From assembly GCF_004803835.1 (NCBI RefSeq), contig NZ_CP012545.1, positions 186,001-250,000 of the forward strand: a DNA stretch of 64,000 nucleotides, given 5' to 3'. A model generated the notes under the pieces. That model was given only the letters and a program-made list of their open reading frames with translations. It ran no database searches and was not told the origin of the DNA. This DNA is from Campylobacter sp. RM6914 (lineage in GTDB: Bacteria > Campylobacterota > Campylobacteria > Campylobacterales > Campylobacteraceae). This document shows, in pieces, positions 29,024 through 37,678 of the stretch; the stretch's first letter is position 1, and every line of letters starts with the position of its first letter. The position numbers and the translations under genes are program-made.

Positions 29024-29449
29024 ATGACAAAAATAACAAAGCCAAATGAAGTAAAACGCGACTGGATCGTACTTGATGCGACCGGCAAACGTTTCGGTAG
29101 ATTACTAACCGAAGTTGCGACACTACTTCGCGGCAAACATAAACCAAGCTATACTCCAAACGTTGATTGCGGTGATTATGTTATCATCATAAACGCTTCA
29201 AAAGCTGAATTTACAGGTGCAAACAAGGCTGAGCAAAAGCTATATCACAGACATTCAGGATATTTCGGTAGCGTTAAAAGCGAAAAATTTGGTGATTTAT
29301 TAGTAAATAACCCTGTTAAGCTTTACAAGTTAGCCGTTCGCGGTATGCTTCCAAAGACAAAACTTGGCAAAGAGATGATTAAAAAATTAAAAGTGTATGA
29401 AGGAAGCGAACATCCTCATACTGCACAAATCGCTAAAGAAGGAAAATAA
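29024..29449 (+). CDS. rplM: 50S ribosomal protein L13
   Basis: A 141-residue protein starting [18 protein letters not shown], the usual L13 opening, with [20 protein letters not shown] and MLPKTKLG segments. It is an early-assembly protein of the large subunit. It is followed two bases later by rpsI, the near-universal bacterial pairing. Confidence 0.98.
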   Translation: MTKITKPNEVKRDWIVLDATGKRFGRLLTEVATLLRGKHKPSYTPNVDCGDYVIIINASKAEFTGANKAEQKLYHRHSGYFGSVKSEKFGDLLVNNPVKLYKLAVRGMLPKTKLGKEMIKKLKVYEGSEHPHTAQIAKEGK

Positions 29450-29451
29450 TA

Positions 29452-29841
29452 ATGGCAACAGTTTATGCAACAGGAAAAAGAAAAACAGCGATTGCTAAGG
29501 TATGGGTAAAAGCTGGTAGCGGAAAAATCATAGTAAACGGAATGGATCTTAACGCTTGGTTAGGTGGCCATGAGGCTATCAAGTTAAAAGTTATTCAGCC
29601 ACTTCTTGTAACCAAACAAGAGACTTTAATAGATGTTAAAGCCGACACTTTAGGTGGCGGATACTCGGCTCAAGCGGAAGCTTTAAGACACGGAATTTCA
29701 CGTGCTCTAGCTGCAATGGATGCTGATTTTAGAGCTCTTTTAAAACCAAAAGGACTTCTTACTCGTGACTCAAGAACAGTTGAGAGAAAGAAATTCGGAC
29801 GTAGAAAAGCTAGACGTAGCCCGCAATTCTCAAAACGTTAA
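29452..29841 (+). CDS. rpsI: 30S ribosomal protein S9
   Basis: A 129-residue protein with the N-terminal [13 protein letters not shown] signature and the basic C-terminal tail ending [14 protein letters not shown], which reaches toward the P-site tRNA. Full length. It shares an operon with rplM, and two hairpins follow. Confidence 0.98.
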   Translation: MATVYATGKRKTAIAKVWVKAGSGKIIVNGMDLNAWLGGHEAIKLKVIQPLLVTKQETLIDVKADTLGGGYSAQAEALRHGISRALAAMDADFRALLKPKGLLTRDSRTVERKKFGRRKARRSPQFSKR

Positions 29842-29853
29842 TATTTGTTTACG

Positions 29854-29921
29854 GATCGATTGTTTATACATAATACCAATCGGTCACTCTTTTTGGATTT
29901 CGGAATTTATCTCCGAGATCC
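29854..29921 (+). terminator. Tandem hairpins after rpsI
   Basis: Two stems follow rpsI. The first pairs GATCGATTG (29854-29862) with CAATCGGTC (29877-29885), one G-T pair, followed by ACTCTTTTT. The second pairs GGATTTCGGA (29895-29904) with TCCGAGATCC (29912-29921), one G-T pair, followed by a T-rich tail (CTCTTTTTATTTTT). The second is the stronger terminator for rplM-rpsI. Confidence 0.75.
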
Positions 29922-30034
29922 GCTCTTTTTATTTTTACTCTTTTCTTTTACAAATATGCAAAAATTTATATGTATTAAAACTATCTATTTTGAGCGTTTT
30001 ATTTAGATTTACATAGAATTTATGCTTTTTTTGC

Positions 30035-30040
30035 TACAAT
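30035..30040 (+). promoter_or_regulatory. cadF promoter -10 box
   Basis: TACAAT preceded by T-rich sequence (ATGCTTTTTTTGC), the typical Campylobacter sigma-70 pattern with a weak -35. It lies about 50 bases upstream of the cadF ATG and downstream of the rpsI hairpins, so cadF has its own promoter. Confidence 0.6.
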
Positions 30041-30089
30041 ATAACATCTTTAGAACATAGAGAAAATTTATTCAGGAAAGGAATTCTAT

Positions 30090-31109
30090 ATGAAAAAGAT
30101 TGCTTTAGCTATGGTTGCTGCGACAGCGCTTTTTGCGTCAAACTCAGCATACAACTACGAGGTTACTCCTACTATTGGCGGAGTTCATTCAGAAGGTAAC
30201 TTGGGCTATAAAAATGATCAAGTTAATGTAGGTATCAAAGCTGCTAGAAACCTTGAGGGTCTATTCTTTGATCAATTCGAGCTAGGAGTTGACTATACTC
30301 ATAGACTAAAAGAAACTGTAAAAGGTGTTACTAGAACAGGTCATGCTACTAGATATACTGCAAATCTTGTAAAAGACATTTTTGATTTTACAGATAACTT
30401 TGGTCTTTATGGTCTTGTTGGCTTAGGATACGAAGATCTATCTAGCAAATTTGTTGATAACGAAGATGGCGGTTTTGGTCAATACGGATTAGGCTTAAGA
30501 TACCAAGTAACAGATGTATTTGCTCTTAAAGCAGAAGTTCGTGATGCTATCAAATTTGAGCATGCTGATCACAATTTATTCTACACACTTGGCTTTGGTA
30601 TAGGTCTTGACGCTAAAAATGTAGCACCAGTAGTAGCTGCCGCTCCTGCTATGGCTCCTGCCGCTCCTGTTTCACTTGATGATGACAACGATGGCGTTTT
30701 AAATGATGTTGATAAATGCCCTAACACTCCTGCAGGTGTAGTTGTTGACGAGACAGGTTGTGAAAAAGTTATCGTTCTTCGCGATCTTGGCGTAAACTTT
30801 GCTTTTGATAGCTATACTGTTAGCCCAACTTATGCAGCAGAGATCAAAAAAGTGGCTGACTTTATGGCTGAAAACCCTGACTACAAAGTAGTTCTTGCAG
30901 GTCACACTGATAGCGTAGGAAAAGAAGCTTACAACCAAAAATTATCTGAAAAAAGAGCTAATGCAGTTGCTAAAACTCTTGAGGGTTATGGCGTAAGCGC
31001 AGATAAAATTTCAACTCTAGGTTATGGTGAGTTAAGACCAATAGCTGACAACGGCACAAAAGAGGGTCGCGCTCAAAATAGACGCGTTGAAGCTACTTTC
31101 AACAAGTAA
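30090..31109 (+). CDS. cadF: CadF, OmpA-family outer-membrane adhesin
   Basis: A 339-residue outer-membrane protein. It has a signal peptide (about 1-19), an eight-stranded OmpA-like barrel to about 175, a TSP3-like calcium-binding linker (DDDNDGVLNDVDKCPNTPAG) near 205-225, and a peptidoglycan-binding OmpA C-terminal domain with AGHTDSVGKEAYNQKLSEKRA near 270-290. In C. jejuni CadF binds fibronectin via FRLS at 137-140. The aligned segment here reads YQVT (138-141), so that site is not conserved. GGAAAGGAA precedes the ATG. The rpsI-cadF-HAD-por order matches C. jejuni. Confidence 0.92.
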   Translation: MKKIALAMVAATALFASNSAYNYEVTPTIGGVHSEGNLGYKNDQVNVGIKAARNLEGLFFDQFELGVDYTHRLKETVKGVTRTGHATRYTANLVKDIFDFTDNFGLYGLVGLGYEDLSSKFVDNEDGGFGQYGLGLRYQVTDVFALKAEVRDAIKFEHADHNLFYTLGFGIGLDAKNVAPVVAAAPAMAPAAPVSLDDDNDGVLNDVDKCPNTPAGVVVDETGCEKVIVLRDLGVNFAFDSYTVSPTYAAEIKKVADFMAENPDYKVVLAGHTDSVGKEAYNQKLSEKRANAVAKTLEGYGVSADKISTLGYGELRPIADNGTKEGRAQNRRVEATFNK

Positions 31110-31118
31110 CTAAATATT

Positions 31119-31140
31119 AGAGTCTTGGAAACAAGACTCT
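31119..31140 (+). terminator. cadF terminator
   Basis: AGAGTCTTG (31119-31127) and CAAGACTCT (31132-31140) form a perfect 9-bp stem with loop GAAA, followed by a pyrimidine-rich ATCTCTCTTTT tract. It lies between the cadF stop and the HAD gene. Confidence 0.8.
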
Positions 31141-31164
31141 ATCTCTCTTTTAAAAGATCAAAAT

Positions 31165-31815
31165 TTGAAAAAAACTGTTTTATTTGACCTTGACGGCACG
31201 CTAATCGACTCTACTCCTGCCATACTTGATGGCTTTCGCACTGCTTTTACGACGCAAAGAAAACCAACTCCAAGCGATGAAGCTATAAAAGCACTTGTTG
31301 GCTATCCGCTGGACATTATCTTTGCAAGACTTGGTGTTGCCGAGAAGGCGGTGCAAGATTATATAGACATATACAAAGATCGTTACAGGCAAATTTATTT
31401 AGAACAAACCACTCTTTTAGAATTCGCAAAAGAGGCCCTGGAACTAGCCAGCAAAAATGCTAATGTTGGCATAGTAACTACAAAAACAACTAAGTACTCC
31501 ATAAATATACTTGAAAATTTAGGTGTAATGAAATTTATAAAAACAGTAGTTGGGAGAGATGATGTAACTCATCCTAAGCCTGACCCAGAACCTATAAATT
31601 TAGCTTTAACTAGACTTGATAAAACTAGTGATGAAGATAGAAAAAACAGCTTCATGGTAGGTGATACGATCATGGATATGCTATCTGCTAAAGGCGCTGA
31701 TATCAATCCTCTTGGCGTGCTATGCGGATATCAAAATAAAGAGCAGTTGGAAAAACAGACGCAAAATATCTTTAAAAATTCATTTGAAGCGGTCAAATTT
31801 CTATCAAATTTATAG
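31165..31815 (+). CDS. HAD-family phosphatase (phosphoglycolate phosphatase-like)
   Basis: A 216-residue haloacid dehalogenase hydrolase. Motif I FDLDGTLIDST has nucleophile D8 and D10. Motif II is VGIVTTKTT near 107, motif III the lysine in THPKPDPEP near 140 and motif IV MVGDTIMDMLSAKGA near 170. The cap domain is alpha-helical, as in Gph/PpaX. It starts at TTG 31165. Neighbour order equals Cj1477c. The in vivo substrate is uncertain. Confidence 0.88.
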   Translation: MKKTVLFDLDGTLIDSTPAILDGFRTAFTTQRKPTPSDEAIKALVGYPLDIIFARLGVAEKAVQDYIDIYKDRYRQIYLEQTTLLEFAKEALELASKNANVGIVTTKTTKYSINILENLGVMKFIKTVVGRDDVTHPKPDPEPINLALTRLDKTSDEDRKNSFMVGDTIMDMLSAKGADINPLGVLCGYQNKEQLEKQTQNIFKNSFEAVKFLSNL

Positions 31816-31921
31816 ACAAAAATAAATTTTTATACGCACGATCTTTTTTAAAATGACCCAAAACAAACTTAAATTTTATAAACTTTAATCCAAATTAATT
31901 ATATATTTTGTATTTTAATCA

Positions 31922-31927
31922 TATAAT
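31922..31927 (+). promoter_or_regulatory. por promoter -10 box
   Basis: Perfect TATAAT, 37 bases before the por ATG, with periodic T-rich sequence upstream and a AAGGTG ribosome site downstream. Position and sequence fit a sigma-70 promoter. Confidence 0.55.
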
Positions 31928-31963
31928 ATTAGAATTTTGATAATTAATGATTAAGGTGAATAT

Positions 31964-34900
31964 ATGAGTAAAATTATGAAAACCATGGATGGAAACGAGG
32001 CTGCAGCTTACGCTTCTTACGCATTTACGGAAGTTGCCGGAATTTATCCTATCACGCCTAGTTCGCCTATGGCTGACTATACGGACGCTTGGGCTGCTGC
32101 GGGCAAAAAAAATCTCTTTGGTATGCCTGTTAAGGTGGTTGAGATGCAAAGCGAGGGCGGCGCGGCAGGCACGGTGCACGGCTCACTTCAAGTTGGAGCG
32201 CTTACTACAACATACACAGCTTCTCAAGGCTTGCTTTTAAAAATTCCAAATATGTATAAGATCGCAGGACAACTACTCCCTGGTGTTATACATGTAAGTG
32301 CGCGTTCATTGGCGGCACAGGCGCTTTCGATCTTTGGTGATCATCAAGATATCTATGCCTGTCGCCAAACGGGCTTTGCGATGCTTGCATCTGGCTCAGT
32401 GCAAGAGGTTATGGATATAGCTGGTGTTGCACACCTCGCGGCGATTAAGGGTAGAGTGCCGTTTTTGCACTTTTTTGATGGCTTTAGAACAAGCCATGAG
32501 ATACAAAAGATTGAAGTGATGGATTACGCTCACTTTGATAGACTTCTTGATAAAGAAGCTTTGCAAAAATTTAGAGACGAGTCACTAAACCCAGAAAGTC
32601 CAAAAACTCGCGGAACGGCTCAAAATGACGACATCTACTTCCAGACTCGCGAGCTTGCAAATCGCTTCTATGACGCGGTGCCTGACATCGTAGCGGATTA
32701 TTTAAAAGAAATTTCAAAGATCACAGGACGCAACTATAAGCCGTTTAACTACTACGGCGACCCAGAGGCAGAGCGTATTGTGATCGCTATGGGTTCTGTT
32801 ACTCAAGCGCTTGAAGAGGTCATCGATCATCTACGCGCAAAAGGTGAAAAAGTCGGTATGATAAACGTCCATCTCTACCGCCCGTTTAGTCTAAAATATC
32901 TATTTGACGTTATGCCAAAAACAGTTAAAAAGATCGCCGTACTTGATAGGACAAAAGAACCAGGAAGCCTTGGCGAACCACTATATCTTGATATAAAAGC
33001 GGCATTTTACGGACAGCCAAATCAGCCTGTTATCGTGGGCGGTCGTTACGGACTAAGCTCAAAAGACGTTGATCCCGCACAACTTATCGCCATATATGAG
33101 AATTTAAATTTAAGCGAGCCTAAAAATGGCTTTACTGTGGGTATCGTTGATGATGTTACATTTACTTCGCTTGAAGTTGGAGAGAAAATTTCACTAAGCG
33201 ACGATAGTGTTAAAGAGTGTCTATTCTACGGACTTGGCGCAGACGGCACAGTAGGTGCGAATAAAAACTCGATTAAAATTATCGGCGATAAAACCGATCT
33301 TTACGCACAGGCGTATTTTGCCTATGACAGCAAGAAATCAGGTGGCTACACTAGAAGCCATTTAAGATTTGGCAAAAAACCTATCCGCTCAACCTATCTT
33401 GTATCTAACCCACACTTCGTGGCATGTTCTGTTGCAGCGTATCTTGAAATTTACGATGTGATCGACGGCATCCGTGAGAATGGCACATTCTTGCTAAACT
33501 CAATTTGGGATGCCGATGAAACCGTTGCAAAGATACCAAATAGAGTGAAAAAAATCCTAGCCGATAAAAAGGTAAATTTTTACATCATAAACGCAACTAA
33601 ATTGGCTCATGACATCGGGCTTAAAAACCGCACGAATACCATTATGCAGTCAGCTTTCTTCAAACTTGCCGAGATTATTCCGTTTGATCAGGCGCAAAAA
33701 TATATGAAAGAGTACGCCTACAAAGCCTATATCAAAAAAGGCGAAGCGATAGTCGAGATGAACTACAAGGCTATCGACGTTGGTGCGGACGGGCTTGTGA
33801 AGGTTGAAATCGATCCAAGCTGGTCAAATTTAAAAGATGAGAGCAAAAATACCGACGCTTACGTTGGTAATGACTTTATCGAAAAGGTTGTTAAACCGAT
33901 AAATGCGGCGCGTGGTGATAGCCTGCCTGTATCGGCGTTTTTGGGTTACGAAGACGGACACTTTGAGTCTGGCACGACAGCTTATGAGAAGCGTGGTGTG
34001 GGTGTGATGGTGCCAAAATGGATAGAGGAAAACTGTATCCAATGTAACCAATGCGCCTTTGTCTGCCCACACGCTGTTATCCGACCGTTTCTCATAGATG
34101 ATAACGAATTAGCAAATGCTCCACAAAGTCTAAAAGATCACGTCCTAGATGCAAAAGGTAAAGAGGTTAAAGGACTAAAATACAAAATCCAAGTTAGCCC
34201 GCTTGACTGTACCGGTTGTGAGCTTTGTGCGCAAAACTGTCCAAGCAAGGAGAAGTCACTTGTAATGGTGCCGCTTGAAGAGGAAATGGATAAGAATGAG
34301 CAGGTAAATGCCGACTATCTATTTAAGCAAGTTACCTATAAAGATGATTTGATGAGCAAAGAGAGTGTGAAAGGCTCAAGCTTCGCGCAGCCTCTACTTG
34401 AGTTCCACGGAGCGTGTCCTGGATGTGGCGAGACTCCATATATCGGGCTTGTTACAAGATTATTTGGTGACCATATGATAGTAGCAAATGCAACCGGATG
34501 CAGCTCGATTTATGGCGGTAGTGCACCTTCAACTCCATATACTAAAAATAAAGATGGCCACGGTGTAGCGTGGGCGAACTCGCTATTTGAGGATAACGCC
34601 GAGTTTGGTATGGGTATGAATGTGGCTGTCGAGACTATCCGCCACCGCATAGAAGACATCATGCTTCGTACGAAAGATAACGTGCCTAATGCACTTAGTG
34701 CACTTTATAATGATTGGATTGAGTTTAAAGCTGATAGCGCAAAAACGGCTGAGATAACTAAAATTTTAGTGCCGATTTTAGAGCAAAATTCAGATAGTGA
34801 AGGTGTGAAAGAAATTTTAAGCCTTAAAAAATATCTAACCAAAAAATCTCAATGGATCATCGGTGGAGACGGTTGGGCGTATGATATCGGCTTTGGCGGA

Positions 34901-35530
34901 TTAGATCACGTGCTAGCAAGCGGTGAGAATGTAAACGTGCTTGTACTTGATACTGAGGTCTATTCAAACACGGGCGGTCAAAGCTCGAAATCAAGCCGCG
35001 CAGGCTCTATCGCGCAATTTACGGCTTCAGGCAAACCGGCGCAGAAAAAGGATCTTGGCTATATTGCGATGACTTATGGAAATATCTTCGTAGCTCAAAT
35101 CAACTCAAATGCAAGCCAAGCAAATACAATAAAAGCTATCCTTGCAGCTGAGGCGTATGATGGTCCAAGTCTTGTTATCGCATACTCGCCTTGTATTGCT
35201 CACGGCATAAAAGGCGGCTTGTCGCTATCGGGTAACCAAGCTGAGCTAGCCACTAAGTGTGGTTACTGGCCGACATATGTTTATGATCCGCGCCTAACAA
35301 AAGAGGGTAAAAACCCGCTCAAACTAAACTCAAAAGAGCCTGACTGGTCACTTTATGAAGAGTTCTTGTTAAATGAGGTTAGATATAGCGCTCTTAAAAA
35401 AACTAATCCAGAACACGCAGATGCGCTTCTAACAAAAAATAAAGAAGATGCAAAGCGCCGTTACCGCCAGCTAAAACGTCTATCGCTAGCCGACTTTAGC
35501 GACGAGATCGAGACTAGCGAAGAGTCTTAA
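31964..35530 (+). CDS. por: Pyruvate:flavodoxin/ferredoxin oxidoreductase, single-chain
   Basis: The 1188-residue fused PFOR (NifJ type) converts pyruvate and CoA to acetyl-CoA and CO2, reducing flavodoxin or ferredoxin. Domain order: the pyruvate-binding N-terminus with GIYPITPSSPMADYTDAW near 25, then a ferredoxin-like insert with CIQCNQCAFVCP near 691 and CTGCELCAQNCP near 749. Next come PGCGETPY (proximal cluster Cys) near 825 and the TPP motif GDGWAYDIGFGG near 968 with SNTGGQ. The flavodoxin gene 3.4 kb downstream is a likely acceptor. It is the Cj1476c counterpart. Confidence 0.97.
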   Translation: MSKIMKTMDGNEAAAYASYAFTEVAGIYPITPSSPMADYTDAWAAAGKKNLFGMPVKVVEMQSEGGAAGTVHGSLQVGALTTTYTASQGLLLKIPNMYKIAGQLLPGVIHVSARSLAAQALSIFGDHQDIYACRQTGFAMLASGSVQEVMDIAGVAHLAAIKGRVPFLHFFDGFRTSHEIQKIEVMDYAHFDRLLDKEALQKFRDESLNPESPKTRGTAQNDDIYFQTRELANRFYDAVPDIVADYLKEISKITGRNYKPFNYYGDPEAERIVIAMGSVTQALEEVIDHLRAKGEKVGMINVHLYRPFSLKYLFDVMPKTVKKIAVLDRTKEPGSLGEPLYLDIKAAFYGQPNQPVIVGGRYGLSSKDVDPAQLIAIYENLNLSEPKNGFTVGIVDDVTFTSLEVGEKISLSDDSVKECLFYGLGADGTVGANKNSIKIIGDKTDLYAQAYFAYDSKKSGGYTRSHLRFGKKPIRSTYLVSNPHFVACSVAAYLEIYDVIDGIRENGTFLLNSIWDADETVAKIPNRVKKILADKKVNFYIINATKLAHDIGLKNRTNTIMQSAFFKLAEIIPFDQAQKYMKEYAYKAYIKKGEAIVEMNYKAIDVGADGLVKVEIDPSWSNLKDESKNTDAYVGNDFIEKVVKPINAARGDSLPVSAFLGYEDGHFESGTTAYEKRGVGVMVPKWIEENCIQCNQCAFVCPHAVIRPFLIDDNELANAPQSLKDHVLDAKGKEVKGLKYKIQVSPLDCTGCELCAQNCPSKEKSLVMVPLEEEMDKNEQVNADYLFKQVTYKDDLMSKESVKGSSFAQPLLEFHGACPGCGETPYIGLVTRLFGDHMIVANATGCSSIYGGSAPSTPYTKNKDGHGVAWANSLFEDNAEFGMGMNVAVETIRHRIEDIMLRTKDNVPNALSALYNDWIEFKADSAKTAEITKILVPILEQNSDSEGVKEILSLKKYLTKKSQWIIGGDGWAYDIGFGGLDHVLASGENVNVLVLDTEVYSNTGGQSSKSSRAGSIAQFTASGKPAQKKDLGYIAMTYGNIFVAQINSNASQANTIKAILAAEAYDGPSLVIAYSPCIAHGIKGGLSLSGNQAELATKCGYWPTYVYDPRLTKEGKNPLKLNSKEPDWSLYEEFLLNEVRYSALKKTNPEHADALLTKNKEDAKRRYRQLKRLSLADFSDEIETSEES

Positions 35531-35548
35531 ACTAACGAATAAAACTTC

Positions 35549-35578
35549 AAATTTAGCCGTCATTTGGTGGCTAAATTT
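35549..35578 (+). terminator. por terminator
   Basis: AAATTTAGCC (35549-35558) and GGCTAAATTT (35569-35578) form a perfect 10-bp stem with a 10-base loop, followed by CTCTCTTAT. It lies 19 bases after the por stop. Confidence 0.75.
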
Positions 35579-35637
35579 CTCTCTTATAAAATTAATTACC
35601 ATATTTTAAACTTTTTATGTTAAATTTATGTCCAAAA

Positions 35638-35676
35638 TATAATACAGTATTTTAAGATTTATTTAAAAGATACTGT
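35638..35676 (+). promoter_or_regulatory. Promoter and 5' inverted repeat of the racemase gene
   Basis: TATAAT (35638-35643) is followed directly by ACAGTAT (35644-35650). Its exact complement ATACTGT lies at 35670-35676, ahead of a TAGGAG ribosome site and the ATG at 35696. The repeat would lie in the mRNA leader or act as a DNA operator. No regulator is known. Confidence 0.45.
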
Positions 35677-35695
35677 TTTAAGTAGGAGAAATTTT

Positions 35696-36385
35696 ATGAA
35701 AAAGGTCGGACTGATTGGCGGTATGAGTTATGAATCAACCATAACCTATTACAATGAAATAAACCGCAAAGTAAATGAAAGACTTGGCGGGCTCAATAGT
35801 GCTGAAATTCTGTTAAGTAGTGTAAATTTTGAAGAGATAGAGCTGTGCCAGCATGAAAATAGATGGGATGATGCGGGTGAAATTCTCTCTTGTCACGCTA
35901 GGGTTTTAGAGCTTGGCGGTGCTGATTTCATACTCATTTGCACAAACACCATGCATAAAGTTTATGAGAGAGTGCAATCTAGCGTTAAAATACCTGTTGT
36001 TCATATAGCTGACGCTACGTTAAAGGCCTTAAAAGAGCATGGCGTGGATAAAGTAGGACTTCTTGGCACGATATATACAATGAAAGAGACGTTTTATAAA
36101 GATAGGTTGAGCGATGGCGGAGTAGAAGTTTTGCTTTCAAGTGAGGATGAAATGAAATTTATAAACGAAGTTATATTTAAAGAGCTTTGTTTTGGTAAAA
36201 TTTCAGCCACATCGCGTGATAAATTTTTAAATATCATCTCAAATTTGGCTAGTCAAGGTGCAAAAGGCGTGATACTTGGTTGCACTGAGATAGGGCTTTT
36301 GGTTGACCAAAACAGCACGGATATTAAACTTTTTGATACTACATTTATACATATAGATGAGGCGGTAAATTTGGCGATTAATTAG
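35696..36385 (+). CDS. Aspartate/glutamate racemase family protein
   Basis: A 229-residue amino acid racemase of the RacD/YgeA type. Both catalytic cysteines are present: C82 in FILICTNTMHKV and C196 in GVILGCTEIGLL. The opening KKVGLIGGMSYEST is typical. These cofactor-independent enzymes interconvert L and D amino acids, usually aspartate or glutamate. Family length is normal. It appears to be a single-gene unit with its own promoter and a leader inverted repeat. Confidence 0.9.
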   Translation: MKKVGLIGGMSYESTITYYNEINRKVNERLGGLNSAEILLSSVNFEEIELCQHENRWDDAGEILSCHARVLELGGADFILICTNTMHKVYERVQSSVKIPVVHIADATLKALKEHGVDKVGLLGTIYTMKETFYKDRLSDGGVEVLLSSEDEMKFINEVIFKELCFGKISATSRDKFLNIISNLASQGAKGVILGCTEIGLLVDQNSTDIKLFDTTFIHIDEAVNLAIN

Positions 36386-36473
36386 GCAAAAATTTCCGCC
36401 CTTTTTCTCCACATAAGTTATAAATTTAGACATAATGATAATAGCTCTCATAACTAAGAAAGAATTTAGCAAA

Positions 36474-36496
36474 GATAGTTTATAATAATCACTATC
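36474..36496. promoter_or_regulatory. Operator-like dyad over the DUF2325 promoter
   Basis: GATAGT (36474-36479) and ACTATC (36491-36496) are perfect inverted arms around an 11-base spacer that contains TATAAT (36481-36486). An additional ATAATGATAAT stretch lies about 40 bases upstream (36432-36442). The AT-rich GATA/TATC character resembles Fur-type sites, but it does not match the standard 19-bp consensus. A repressor bound here would cover the -10 box. Confidence 0.45.
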
Positions 36497-36521
36497 AAAA
36501 ATAAAATCTTAGGAGTCTAAT

Positions 36522-36836
36522 ATGTCGGTTTTGGTAATAGGAGCAGATGAAATCACCCCGATAAAGGCTGTTTTGAAGGATTTGGGTGCGCAAAGGATTG
36601 AGCATTGGGATGCAAGAAATGAAAATCGCGTGAACCGCAAGCCGATCCCGCAAGATACCGAGTGTGTAGTTATGCTAACAAGCTTTTTAAACCACAACAC
36701 GATGAAAACCATAAAAACTCAAGCCAAAAAGCGCAACATCCCGATAGTTTGTGCCAAAAGAAGTGTTAGCTGCGTCTTTTGCGAGTATTGTAAAGTCTTT
36801 GGACTAGATAAGGAATTTGGATGCAAAGCGGAATAA
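36522..36836 (+). CDS. DUF2325 family protein
   Basis: A 104-residue protein with SVLVIGADEITPIKAVLKDLG at the start, then a Rossmann-like first half and a C-terminal cysteine group (CAKRSVSCVFCEYCKVFG, near 77-95) that could bind a metal. This matches the DUF2325 family, whose function is unknown. It starts behind TTAGGAG, under the dyad promoter, and is followed three bases later by an unknown gene, so the two form one unit. Confidence 0.75.
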   Translation: MSVLVIGADEITPIKAVLKDLGAQRIEHWDARNENRVNRKPIPQDTECVVMLTSFLNHNTMKTIKTQAKKRNIPIVCAKRSVSCVFCEYCKVFGLDKEFGCKAE

Positions 36837-36839
36837 TCG

Positions 36840-37562
36840 ATGAAATTCGGGCATTTATTAGATATTGGAGAAATAACTCCAAGTATTTTTTCAAAGCTTA
36901 GTAAATTTCAAAAGGCTAAAATCTTTTTAACACTTTATAATGCTAATGTCAAAAATGAGCTAAAAATCCCTTTAAAATACGCTAAATTTTTAAAGATAGA
37001 AGATATCTTTAGAGCCTACATAGATGATCTTTTAAAGATAAATTCTTTAAAAATTTGCAAGGTAAAAAATTTCTGCCTGGTTTCAAATGCCCTGATACAT
37101 GCTTATTTGCAAAGGGATTTTAGTAGGTTGAAATTTATGGCAAAAGAGCCGGTGTGTCATGTAGCCAAGCTTATAAAGATGTTGTATAGTTCCGGTAAAT
37201 TTGAACTGTGCTTTGAGGCAAATGATATGTTTGCAGGCTTTGTCTATGATAAGATCAGCAAAAAACATCCCGATAAACAAATTTATCTAAAAGACGGTGT
37301 TATCTTCGCGGAGTGTTCGGGCAAGAAGATATTTGGTGTTATGCCTAGTTTTAAAGAGATCTCAAAAGATAGTTTCCATACTGCAAAAAGTGAAATTCTA
37401 CGTGCAACACGCATTTTAAACGAGAGCGACCTTGAGGCGATGTTTATAGTATTTCCAAGAAATGGTAAATTTTTAAAACATGTTGAGGTTAGACACGAGT
37501 CTTGTAGATGTAGCGGCAAGCTCAAACTTGTTCCATATACGATAAGTCATAAGTTGTTTTAA
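36840..37562 (+). CDS. Unknown protein paired with DUF2325
   Basis: A 240-residue soluble protein that I do not recognise. It is lysine-rich, with a helical N-terminal half and scattered cysteines, including a C-terminal HESCRCSGKLKL segment near 220. No signal peptide or membrane helix is evident. It begins three bases after the DUF2325 stop and shares its operator-like promoter. Function could be metal or redox related, but this rests only on the cysteines and context. Confidence 0.6.
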   Translation: MKFGHLLDIGEITPSIFSKLSKFQKAKIFLTLYNANVKNELKIPLKYAKFLKIEDIFRAYIDDLLKINSLKICKVKNFCLVSNALIHAYLQRDFSRLKFMAKEPVCHVAKLIKMLYSSGKFELCFEANDMFAGFVYDKISKKHPDKQIYLKDGVIFAECSGKKIFGVMPSFKEISKDSFHTAKSEILRATRILNESDLEAMFIVFPRNGKFLKHVEVRHESCRCSGKLKLVPYTISHKLF

Positions 37563-37678
37563 ATTTTTATGAGAAAAATTTACAAGGTAAGAAGCAAATT
37601 TAATCTTTTGTGATTTATTTAACCTTTCTTTAACCAACTTTCTTGTAAAACGGAGAAATTACACTCTGGGGGTATATA

